Source of the DNA: Mycobacterium sp. JS623
GTDB lineage: Bacteria; Actinomycetota; Actinomycetes; Mycobacteriales; Mycobacteriaceae
Assembly: GCF_000328565.1 (NCBI RefSeq)
Contig: NC_019966.1
Coordinates: 3,410,001 to 3,474,000 of the forward strand
Reading direction: 5' to 3'
DNA: 64,000 nucleotides
Part shown: positions 57,362 through 64,000 of the stretch, in pieces
Layout of the letters: the number at the start of each line of letters is the position of its first letter
How positions within the stretch are numbered: position 1 is the stretch's first letter
Program-made: the position numbers and the translations under genes
The notes under the pieces: generated by a model
What the model was told of the DNA's origin: nothing
The model's database searches: none
The model's input: only the letters and a program-made list of their open reading frames with translations

Positions 57362-58543
57362 ATGCCCCCCAACGAGTTTGATCCCCAGGTCCTCAATCGC
57401 CTTGTTGCCAACCGAACGTCGCGCCGGCGCTTCATCGGCGGCGGGGCCGCAGCCGCTGTTGCGCTGGCCGTCGGCGGTTCGTTCGTGGCCGCGTGTAGCT
57501 CGGACAACAAGTCCGCCAGCGGCACCACGTCGACGCAATCGGGTCCGGCAAGCGGCACGCTGCGCATCTCCAACTGGCCGTTGTACATGGCCGACGGCTT
57601 TGTCGCCGAGTTCCAGAAGTCCACCGGCATCACGGTGGACTACAAGGAAGACTTCAACGACAACGAGCAGTGGTTCGCGAAGGTGAAGGAACCGTTGTCG
57701 CGCAAGCAGGACATCGGCGCCGATCTGGCGGTGCCGACGACGTTCATGGCCGTGCGGCTGCATGGCCTCGGCTGGCTCAACGACCTGGGTGATATCCCGA
57801 ACAAGAAGAACATTCGCCAGGATCTTCTCGAGGCGAGCGTGGATCCGGGCCGCAAGTTCAGCGCGCCGTACATGTCGGGCATGGTCGGGCTGGCCTACAA
57901 CAGGGCCGCCACCAAGCGCGACATCACCAAGATCGAGGACCTGTGGGATCCCGCGTTCAAGGGTCGGGTCAGCCTGTTCTCCGACGCCCAGGACGGCCTC
58001 GGCATGATCATGATGTCGCAGGGCAACTCCATCGAGAACTCGAGCATGGAGACCGTCCAGAAGGCAATCGACTTGGTCAAGCAGCAGAAGGAAAAGGGCC
58101 AGATCCGCCGGTTCACCGGCAACGACTACGCCGACGACCTGGCGTCCGGCAATGTCGCTATCGCCCAAGCGTATTCGGGCGATGTCGTCCAATTGCAGGC
58201 CGACAATCCCGACCTCCATTTCGTCGTCCCGGAGGCAGGCGGGACCACGTTCGTCGACACGATGGTGATTCCTTACACCACGCAGAACCAAAAGGCAGCC
58301 GAGGCGTGGATCAACTACGTCTACGACCGGCCGAACTACGCCAAGCTCGTCGCCCACACCCAGTACGTGCCCGTGCTGTCTGACATGACCGACGAGTTGA
58401 ACAAGATAGATCCGAAGCTGGCATCCAATCCGCTGATCAACCCGTCGAAGGAGACGCTGGCCAAGCTGAAGGGCTGGCCCGCACTCACCGACGAGCAGAC
58501 CAAGCAGTACAACGACGCCTACGCCACGGTCACCGGCGGCTGA
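57362..58543 (+). CDS. polyamine-type substrate-binding lipoprotein, PotD-like
   Basis: The 393-residue protein has a twin-arginine signal (TSRRRFIGGG, 19-28) combined with a lipobox VAACSS (Cys45), so it is probably exported folded by Tat and then lipidated. The mature part matches PotD/PotF-type binding proteins (LRISNWPLYM, GADLAVPTTFM, AIAQAYSGD). GAAAGG precedes the ATG. It would capture the ligand outside the membrane for the ABC permeases that follow. Confidence 0.9.
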   Translation: MPPNEFDPQVLNRLVANRTSRRRFIGGGAAAAVALAVGGSFVAACSSDNKSASGTTSTQSGPASGTLRISNWPLYMADGFVAEFQKSTGITVDYKEDFNDNEQWFAKVKEPLSRKQDIGADLAVPTTFMAVRLHGLGWLNDLGDIPNKKNIRQDLLEASVDPGRKFSAPYMSGMVGLAYNRAATKRDITKIEDLWDPAFKGRVSLFSDAQDGLGMIMMSQGNSIENSSMETVQKAIDLVKQQKEKGQIRRFTGNDYADDLASGNVAIAQAYSGDVVQLQADNPDLHFVVPEAGGTTFVDTMVIPYTTQNQKAAEAWINYVYDRPNYAKLVAHTQYVPVLSDMTDELNKIDPKLASNPLINPSKETLAKLKGWPALTDEQTKQYNDAYATVTGG

Positions 58544-58546
58544 TCG

Positions 58547-59422
58547 ATGGCAGGTGCAGCCGCCAGCAATAGACAGCGGAGCAAGATCGCCCCGTACTTG
58601 ATGATCCTGCCCGCGCTGGTGTACCTCGGGATCTTCTTCGTGGTGCCGTTCTATTCGCTGGCGCGCACGTCGCTTTCGTCCTCGGGCGGCTCGGTGTATC
58701 TGCCGACGTTGGAGTTCAATTGGGACTTCGGGAACTATCTGCAGGCGTTCAGCCACTACCAGGACCAAATCATCCGGTCGTTCGTGTACGCGATCACCGC
58801 GACATTGCTGTGTCTGCTGTTGGCGTTTCCGCTGGCGTACGTGATCGCATTCAAGGCAGGGCGTTACAAGAACCTGATTCTTGGATTGGTGATTTTGCCG
58901 TTTTTCGTGACGTTCCTGATCCGCACCATCGCGTGGAAAACCATTCTGGCTGACGACGGTTGGGTGGTCCAGGCGCTCGGATCAGTGGGGCTGCTGCCCG
59001 GTGAAGGACGGCTGCTGTCGACGAGCTGGGCGGTTATCGGCGGCCTGACCTACAACTGGATCATCTTCATGATCCTGCCGCTGTACGTCAGCCTGGAGAA
59101 AATCGACCCGCGGCTCATCGAGGCGTCAAAGGACCTGTACTCGACGAATCGGCGCAGTTTCGCGAAGGTGATCCTGCCGTTGTCGATGCCGGGTGTGTTG
59201 GCGGGCAGCCTGTTGGTGTTCATCCCCGCGTCGGGTGACTTCATCAACGCCGACTATCTTGGTAGCACGCAAACGACCATGATTGGCAACGTCATTCAGA
59301 AGCAGTTCCTTGTGGTCAAAGACTATCCGGCCGCAGCGGCGCTCAGCATGGTGTTGATGTTGATCATCCTGGTCGGCGTGCTGCTCTACACCAGGGCGCT
59401 CGGCACGGAGGATCTGGTATGA
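58547..59422 (+). CDS. polyamine-type ABC permease 1, PotB-like
   Basis: The 291-residue permease has six membrane helices and the EAA-type cytoplasmic loop (LIEASKDLYSTNRRSFAKVILPLSMPG) that docks the ATPase. It begins three bases after the binding-protein stop and its own stop overlaps the next start. The order ATPase, binding protein, permease, permease makes a complete importer. Confidence 0.91.
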   Translation: MAGAAASNRQRSKIAPYLMILPALVYLGIFFVVPFYSLARTSLSSSGGSVYLPTLEFNWDFGNYLQAFSHYQDQIIRSFVYAITATLLCLLLAFPLAYVIAFKAGRYKNLILGLVILPFFVTFLIRTIAWKTILADDGWVVQALGSVGLLPGEGRLLSTSWAVIGGLTYNWIIFMILPLYVSLEKIDPRLIEASKDLYSTNRRSFAKVILPLSMPGVLAGSLLVFIPASGDFINADYLGSTQTTMIGNVIQKQFLVVKDYPAAAALSMVLMLIILVGVLLYTRALGTEDLV

Positions 59423-60261
59423 CGACTCAGGCAATGGCCGAGGTCGGCACGGCAGAGCCGAAAAAGGTCAAGGGCACCCCGAAGTGGGGCGACGTGCTTC
59501 TGCGCATCGTTGCGGGCCTCGTCCTGCTCTACCTGTTCCTGCCGATCTTTGTGATCGTGTTGTTCTCGTTCAACGACCCGAAAGGCAAGTTCAACTACTC
59601 GTGGCAGGGCTTCACGCTGAAGAACTGGGCGGACCCGTTCAAGTACCCGCCGTTGACCGACGCGTTGAAGCTGTCGTTGAACGTGGCGGCGGTGTCGACG
59701 GCGGTCGCGTTGGTGCTGGGCTCGTTGGTGGCGATCGCTCTTGTGCGCCAACGCTTCCGCGGCCAGACCGCGGTGGACACATTCTTGGTGATCCCGCTCA
59801 CCGCTCCCGAGGTCGTGATGGGTGCGGCGCTGTTGACCTTGTTCCTCGATTTCGGCTGGGCGGCCGGATACACGACCATCGTCATCTCGCACATCGCGTT
59901 CGAGATCAGCTTCATCGCGATGACGGTGCGCGCCAGGATGCGGGGTTTCGACTGGACGCTCGAGGATGCGTCCATGGACCTCGGCGCCAGCCCGGCCCGC
60001 ACCTTCTTCAAAGTGACTCTGCCGCTGATCGTTCCGGGCATTGTGGCCGCCGGCATGTTGTCGTTCGCGTTGTCGCTCGACGACTTCATCATCACGTACT
60101 TCGTCAGCGGCTCGACGGTGACCTACCCGCTGTATGTGAATGCGGCCGTCAAGGCCGCGGTGCCGCCGCAGATCAACGTGCTCGCGACCGCGATCCTCGG
60201 CATCAGCCTGCTCCTGTTGGCCGTGGGAACGCTCTACCGGCGGAAGCGAATCGAGGGTTAG
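59419..60261 (+). CDS. polyamine-type ABC permease 2, PotC-like
   Basis: The 280-residue permease has six helices and the EAA loop (LEDASMDLGASPARTFFKVTLPLIVPG). A soluble lead of about 20 residues precedes the first helix. Its ATG overlaps the stop of the first permease (ATGA). It ends convergently against a small minus-strand gene, sharing TTAG. Confidence 0.91.
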   Translation: MTTQAMAEVGTAEPKKVKGTPKWGDVLLRIVAGLVLLYLFLPIFVIVLFSFNDPKGKFNYSWQGFTLKNWADPFKYPPLTDALKLSLNVAAVSTAVALVLGSLVAIALVRQRFRGQTAVDTFLVIPLTAPEVVMGAALLTLFLDFGWAAGYTTIVISHIAFEISFIAMTVRARMRGFDWTLEDASMDLGASPARTFFKVTLPLIVPGIVAAGMLSFALSLDDFIITYFVSGSTVTYPLYVNAAVKAAVPPQINVLATAILGISLLLLAVGTLYRRKRIEG

Positions 60262-60608
60262 TCGAGCTGGACTGCGACCTTGACGCGGCCCTTCTCGTCC
60301 CTGCTGGCAATCGCGTGGCCCGTGCGGTCTTGGCCGTCGAGCTTGAGCAGCGTGATCGGGCCGCCTTCACCGCGGAAGTTGCGCCACCACGTCTTGTTGT
60401 CGGGCGACATCACGTTGATGACGATGCCGTCGCCAGAGCGCTGGTAGCCGACCGGCGTCTGAATCGTCTTGCCCGAACGACGTCCGACGTAGCGGATGTT
60501 GATCAGGCCGCGACGCACGACGGGCCCTACGACGGGCGCGTCGATCAAAGAGACGAACAGTTTGTTGACGATTCCGACGATGGGCGTATCGAAGATTCCA
60601 GATGCCAT
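60258..60608 (-). CDS. deazaflavin-dependent nitroreductase-like (DDN/DUF385) protein
   Basis: The 116-residue protein resembles the F420-dependent DDN-type family common in mycobacteria: YVGRRSGKTIQTPVGYQ followed by VINVMSPDNKTWWRNFR and a closing strand set. Members use F420 or bind hydrophobic substrates. It is shorter than Ddn and may be a minimal member. No neighbour suggests a substrate. Confidence 0.75.
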   Translation of the reverse strand: MASGIFDTPIVGIVNKLFVSLIDAPVVGPVVRRGLINIRYVGRRSGKTIQTPVGYQRSGDGIVINVMSPDNKTWWRNFRGEGGPITLLKLDGQDRTGHAIASRDEKGRVKVAVQLD

Positions 60609-60623
60609 GAGGCCCAGCCTATG

Positions 60624-61490
60624 TCAGCCGACCTCGGCGGGCACCGGCTGCGTGCGGGCACCGGTGCGGGCTGCACCAATGCCTGCGGCTACCACGAAGC
60701 AGATGCCGACGGTGCCCGCCGGGCCGGGGATCTGGTGCAACACGATGAGTCCGACAATCATCGCGAATGCGGGCTCGAGAGCCATCAATGTGCCGAACGC
60801 GGCGGTGGTCAGCCGCCTCAACGCCATGAGCTCCAACGCGAACGGCACCACCGGCAGCAGGATCGCCAGCCCGATGCCGATGAGAAGGATGTCCGGTGTG
60901 ATCCGGGGCAGCACTGCAGGACCGACGACGATGGTCGCGACCAGACCGGCGACGGGCATCGAGACAGCAAGCGCGTTGATACCGGAGACCTCATCGCCGG
61001 CGCGCTGGGTGAGCAGGATGTAGCCCGCCCAGCAGGCGGCCGCGCCGAGTGCGAACCCGACACCGATCGGGTCGACGGTGCCTGTCCACGGCTCGGTCAG
61101 CAGGACGACACCGACGGCAGCCAGGCCGGGCCACACAAAGCGGTGGCTGCCATGGCCGTGCGCCACCGCGACGCCGAGCGGGCCGAGGAATTCCAGCGCG
61201 CTGGCCGTACCGAGTGGGATGCGATCGACCGCGGCCATGAAGAGCAGCGTGACGGCCGCGGTCACCACGCCGAGCAGCACGCACATCCGGAAGGTGGCCC
61301 AGGTAAACGACGCGAACCGCGGCCGGACGATGACGAGCATCAACACGCCGGCCCATGCCAGGCGCAGCCACGCCGCACCCTCGACGCCGATGCGGTCGAT
61401 CAGCGTCACGGCGATCGCGAGGCCGATCTGGACGCACAGCATCGACCCCATTGCCATCAGGGCGCCGGTGCGGGCTTGCGTCGCGGCCAT
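60624..61490 (-). CDS. EamA/DMT-family exporter (RhtA-like)
   Basis: The 288-residue protein has about ten hydrophobic helices in two EamA repeats and resembles RhtA-type amino-acid or metabolite exporters ([46 protein letters not shown]). It is divergent from a LysR regulator, a frequent pairing in which the regulator senses the exported compound. The 194-base gap between them holds several palindromes. Confidence 0.87.
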   Translation of the reverse strand: MAATQARTGALMAMGSMLCVQIGLAIAVTLIDRIGVEGAAWLRLAWAGVLMLVIVRPRFASFTWATFRMCVLLGVVTAAVTLLFMAAVDRIPLGTASALEFLGPLGVAVAHGHGSHRFVWPGLAAVGVVLLTEPWTGTVDPIGVGFALGAAACWAGYILLTQRAGDEVSGINALAVSMPVAGLVATIVVGPAVLPRITPDILLIGIGLAILLPVVPFALELMALRRLTTAAFGTLMALEPAFAMIVGLIVLHQIPGPAGTVGICFVVAAGIGAARTGARTQPVPAEVG

Positions 61491-61517
61491 TCCTGCATTG
61501 AACGGGACGGCGACCGT

Positions 61518-61531
61518 TCAAGTCCACTTGA
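61518..61531. promoter_or_regulatory. palindrome TCAAGT-CC-ACTTGA
   Basis: Six-base arms with a two-base centre, in the EamA/LysR divergent gap near the exporter start. Putative regulator site. Confidence 0.45.
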
Positions 61532-61547
61532 TTTTTCTGGACATACC

Positions 61548-61564
61548 GTTCACGAATCATGAAC
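61548..61564. promoter_or_regulatory. inverted repeat GTTCA-N7-TGAAC
   Basis: Five-base arms seven bases apart, the spacing and symmetry of a LysR-type site, in the EamA/LysR divergent gap. Confidence 0.45.
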
Positions 61565-61574
61565 AATCTCTGGG

Positions 61575-61607
61575 ATGGACACCCGTCGCCTGCAGCTGCT
61601 GTTGTCG
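61575..61607 (+). repeat. duplicated lysR start fragment
   Basis: ATG at 61575 encodes MDTRRLQLLLSGL, nearly the same as the N-terminus of the real regulator (VDTRRLALLLAL from 61685). The shared DNA core is TGGACACCCG. After about 11 codons similarity ends. It is either a relic of a second lysR gene or a duplication of the start region. Confidence 0.5.
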
Positions 61608-61628
61608 GGTCTCACTTCGCGTGGCGAA

Positions 61629-61642
61629 ATCTCACGTGAGAT
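61629..61642. promoter_or_regulatory. perfect palindrome ATCTCACGTGAGAT
   Basis: A 14-base perfect palindrome about 43 bases upstream of the LysR start; a probable autoregulatory site. Confidence 0.5.
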
Positions 61643-61664
61643 GGCGAATGATGGCGAATTCGCC
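61640..61664. repeat. tandem GATGGCGAAT pair running into palindrome GGCGAATTCGCC
   Basis: GATGGCGAAT occurs twice in direct succession (61640-61659), and the second copy leads into the perfect 12-base palindrome GGCGAATTCGCC (61653-61664) just upstream of the lysR gene. Confidence 0.5.
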
Positions 61665-61684
61665 AGAGACGGAGAGATTGTCTA

Positions 61685-62635
61685 GTGGACACCCGGCGGT
61701 TGGCGCTACTGCTCGCCCTGTCTCGCATGGGTTCGATGCGCAAGGTGGCAGAGGCCTTCGCGTTGACGACCTCAACCGTGTCACAGCAGATTGCGGCGCT
61801 GGCCCGAGAGGCTGGCGAGCCGTTGATCGAGCCGGAGGGCCGGCGGGTACGCCTCACTCCAGCAGGGCGCCGGCTGGCCGATCACGCGGTGACCATTCTG
61901 GCCGCCGTCGATGCCGCACGGCTCGATCTCGATCCAGACGCCGAACCAGTGGGCACCGTACGCGTCGGGGGTTTTGCGACCGGCATCCGCGTCTCGCTGC
62001 TGCCCATCGTCCGCGAGTTGGCCACCACCCATCCGCACGTCGAGGTGGCGATCAATGAATATGAGCCACGCGAGGCATTCGAGCTACTGGTCGATGACGA
62101 CCTCGACCTGGCGATCACCTACGACTACAACCTCGCCCCCGCCTCCCCCGACCCCGTGCTCGAATCCATTCCGCTGTGGTCAACGCCGTGGGGTCTGGGC
62201 GTTCCGGCCGATACCGCGACGAACAGTATCGCCGACCTCAGCGCGTTCGCCGACTCGACGTGGATTGTCAACTCGCGCAACACAGCTGACGAAGATGCGG
62301 TACGCACACTCGCGGCGATGGCAGGTTTCACACCGCGTATCGTCCACCAAATCGACAGCCTGGACCTTGTCGAAGATCTGATCCTCGATGGTTACGGGGT
62401 CGGCCTGCTACCGATCAACCGCCCGACGCGCAATGGGATCACAATCCTCACGCTGATGGATCCCAGCACCATTCTCACCGCATACGCCGTCACCCGGCGT
62501 GGCCGAGCCAACTGGCCGCCGCTACGAACGATTCTCGATCAACTACGTCCCCAGAGTCCAACGGTGCCCCAAGAGGACTGGCCCCGTCCAACCGCACACC
62601 CGGGTGCACGAGAAGTCAGCGCATCCCGCCGATAA
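61685..62635 (+). CDS. LysR-family transcriptional regulator
   Basis: The 316-residue regulator has a winged helix-turn-helix (about 1-60, MGSMRKVAEAFALTTSTVSQQIAAL) and a two-lobed periplasmic-binding-like effector domain (VGTVRVGGFATG onward). It is divergent from the EamA exporter gene and likely controls it. The start is GTG at 61685, preceded by GGAGAG. The last 30 residues are Pro/Ser/Arg-rich and not conserved in the family. Confidence 0.9.
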   Translation: MDTRRLALLLALSRMGSMRKVAEAFALTTSTVSQQIAALAREAGEPLIEPEGRRVRLTPAGRRLADHAVTILAAVDAARLDLDPDAEPVGTVRVGGFATGIRVSLLPIVRELATTHPHVEVAINEYEPREAFELLVDDDLDLAITYDYNLAPASPDPVLESIPLWSTPWGLGVPADTATNSIADLSAFADSTWIVNSRNTADEDAVRTLAAMAGFTPRIVHQIDSLDLVEDLILDGYGVGLLPINRPTRNGITILTLMDPSTILTAYAVTRRGRANWPPLRTILDQLRPQSPTVPQEDWPRPTAHPGAREVSASRR

Positions 62636-62803
62636 CACGTAATCGTGCCGGTCTACCCCGGCAGGCTCGCACATGTCCGACGAAGTTGCAATCTTCAACC
62701 GGACGAGACACGAAACGTCTCATCTTCGTGTCCACTTTCAATCGCAGCTCATCGTCACTTCCGGAGGCGCCGAGCGGTGCTCGACCGTGCTGTCGCGCAC
62801 ACT

Positions 62804-62840
62804 TTGACATACGTCACGGTGGCGCCTGATGTCACATCAG
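62804..62840 (+). promoter_or_regulatory. putative promoter TTGACA-N17-TGATGT overlapped by a palindrome
   Basis: TTGACA (62804-62809) is followed after 17 bases by TGATGT (62827-62832). The latter is the left arm of the 15-base palindrome CTGATGT-C-ACATCAG (62826-62840), as expected for a repressed promoter. No clear gene lies downstream on this strand. Confidence 0.45.
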
Positions 62841-62923
62841 ACTGCACAGATCACACACGTGAGCACCTTCGATCGCCGCACCTCACGGGAGGGTCGGATG
62901 ACACGCGAATCGAGCACCTACAC

Positions 62924-63781
62924 CTACACCTGCAGCGGAGGTTGTCGGGAATCGCGCGTTTGGGCTAGCGCTTCTTCTAGCTGCTGGAGGCGATCGCTAG
63001 TTTCGCTGCGACGGCGTGCGGTGTAGACGACTAGCCGCAATTCGTTGTTGTCGGCAGCCAGAACGTCGCAGTCCAGCGTGAGGATCCCGGCGGCGGGGTG
63101 GTCAATTACCTTTTCTTCGTGGCGGTAGGCGGCGATGTGTTCGCTCGCCCATATGTTGCGGAAGTGCTCGCTTCCGGCGCTGAGGTCGGCGATGTACTTG
63201 GTTAACCGGTCGTCGCGGGCATGCTGTCCCATGCGTGCTCGCAGATCGCCGACCAGGAGTTGTTGAATGCGTAGAGCTTGGTCTGGACGGCGCTTGATGC
63301 GGCTGGGCTGTCCAGTCATGAAAGACCACATCATGTTTCGCGCTCTCGATGGCCGGCTGAGTGGGTCGCCATTGACCGCGGCCCACATCGGATTCCACAC
63401 CAGGGGATTCCAGCACAGGTCATAAATCGCCGCGGGTGTGGAGTCGAGTTGGTCCACCAGGCGCCGCACAGCGGCGGACAGCGTTGGGGCGTGCTCGGCC
63501 GGCGGCGTGTACCCGCCCAGATGGAGCAAATGATCACGTTCGAAGTTTGACAGGCGAAGCGCCCGAGCTAATGCGGCGAGCACCTGCGTCGATGGAGAGG
63601 TGGCCCTTCCCTGTTCCAGTTGGACGATGTAATCCGCCGATACACCCGACAGTTGGGCCACCTCTTGGCGTCGGAGGCCGCGTACTCGGCGACCCGTCCC
63701 TGCGGGGAGCCCGACATCGGCGGGAGTGACGCGCTCGCGCCAACGCCGGAGCAGTATGCCCAGCTCGGTTAACGCATCCAC
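62924..63781 (-). CDS. XRE-family regulator, MmyB-like
   Basis: The 285-residue protein has an N-terminal Cro/CI helix-turn-helix (about 35-70, LRRQEVAQLSGVSADYIVQLEQGRA) and a C-terminal MmyB-like ligand-binding domain (IYDLCWNPLVWNPMWAAVNGDP onward), typical of actinobacterial fatty-acid-binding transcription factors. I chose GTG at 63781 because TAAAAT (63789-63794) lies seven bases upstream and the domain starts there. Such regulators often control a divergent oxidoreductase gene, which would lie beyond the right edge. Confidence 0.89.
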   Translation of the reverse strand: MDALTELGILLRRWRERVTPADVGLPAGTGRRVRGLRRQEVAQLSGVSADYIVQLEQGRATSPSTQVLAALARALRLSNFERDHLLHLGGYTPPAEHAPTLSAAVRRLVDQLDSTPAAIYDLCWNPLVWNPMWAAVNGDPLSRPSRARNMMWSFMTGQPSRIKRRPDQALRIQQLLVGDLRARMGQHARDDRLTKYIADLSAGSEHFRNIWASEHIAAYRHEEKVIDHPAAGILTLDCDVLAADNNELRLVVYTARRRSETSDRLQQLEEALAQTRDSRQPPLQV

Positions 63782-63788
63782 CGGGCCG

Positions 63789-63794
63789 ATTTTA
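63789..63794 (-). promoter_or_regulatory. putative -10 (TAAAAT) of the leaderless MmyB-like gene
   Basis: On the minus strand TAAAAT is followed by seven bases and the GTG at 63781. Confidence 0.48.
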
Positions 63795-64000
63795 CAAGCC
63801 GTCGACGACCCGCCGACGGGAGTTCTCAAGGTGCGCCAGGCTATCCCGGTCATCTGTGACTGCCGAGCTCTGAAGGTGGTGCTGTCAGCATTACCTCCAA
63901 CCCCCCTTTTGAGGCCGCCCAGAGCTAGCGTCGCAGGCAGGCGACATATGGCTCAGTTCCGGCGACGGTCGAGAAAACCTAGCCACAGCTCCACGCAGGT

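Noticed and set aside
59484..61562. A 692-codon open frame on the plus strand across the end of the permease, the DDN-like gene and the EamA gene
   Set aside because: It is rich in Arg, Gly, Asp and His in the way of an out-of-frame shadow, and three well-supported genes occupy the same DNA.
63948..64000. ATG at 63948 opening a frame to the right edge
   Set aside because: Only 17 codons are visible, very basic and without a clear ribosome binding site. It could be the divergent partner of the MmyB-like gene but cannot be judged.

Overview
The window is high-GC actinobacterial chromosome, and the gene content points to a mycobacterium, probably an environmental fast- or slow-grower of the Mycolicibacterium type. 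The markers are a PapA-type acyltransferase with a DrrABC-like exporter, the long Icl2-type isocitrate lyase, a PrrB-like histidine kinase, a RipD-like inactive NlpC/P60 protein, an MMPL transporter, an L,D-transpeptidase, and many small proline-rich secreted proteins. Many starts follow a TANNNT -10 element by 6-7 bases with no ribosome binding site, the leaderless pattern known from mycobacteria. I cannot name the species. No rRNA, tRNA, CRISPR array or intact insertion sequence was seen.

Layout. Bases 1-3310 hold a minus-strand operon in which every junction overlaps: PapA acyltransferase, ABC ATPase, two ABC-2 permeases (the last cut by the window edge). After an AT-richer gene-free stretch come a glutamine amidotransferase, a small membrane protein, a methyltransferase with an MMPL exporter, a PAS protein, Icl2 and a PrrB-like kinase without its response regulator (4.1-12.7 kb). 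Bases 12.9-18.5 kb carry RipD, an SDR with a damaged 5' end, a large methyltransferase, a eukaryote/archaeal-type prolyl-tRNA synthetase, and CDP-diacylglycerol pyrophosphatase divergent from it.

Bases 18.7-23.3 kb form the most system-like accessory cluster: SRPBCC protein, nitroreductase and CxxC carboxymuconolactone-decarboxylase-like protein on one strand; on the other an acyl-CoA/AMP ligase sandwiched between two paralogous about 233-residue proteins of unknown function. Bases 23.3-32.3 kb are rich in exported proteins (Pro-rich protein, receptor Ser/Thr kinase, L,D-transpeptidase, Cys-repeat protein). They also contain an amidohydrolase, a RibD-like reductase, an internally deleted IS256-type transposase relic that truncates a metallo-beta-lactamase-fold gene, and two copies of a strong palindrome in a gene-poor stretch.

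Bases 32.3-47.7 kb contain a MOSC protein, two coupled Baeyer-Villiger-type flavin monooxygenases, a nonapeptide-repeat secreted protein, a UvrA-like ABC protein, VOC and AraC proteins, a large secreted phosphoesterase, a TesB-like thioesterase, SDR, TetR, alpha/beta hydrolase and CapA-like phosphatase. Bases 47.7-56 kb hold TspO, an NDH-2-like flavoprotein coupled to an ECF41-type sigma factor (with a matching ECF41 promoter in front), an alpha/beta hydrolase, an NCS1 permease divergent from a DmpA-type aminopeptidase, and an MFS exporter. Bases 56.1-60.3 kb are a complete polyamine-type ABC uptake operon whose ATPase appears to start at CTG. The right end carries an EamA exporter divergent from a LysR regulator (with a duplicated lysR start and several palindromes between them) and an MmyB-like regulator.
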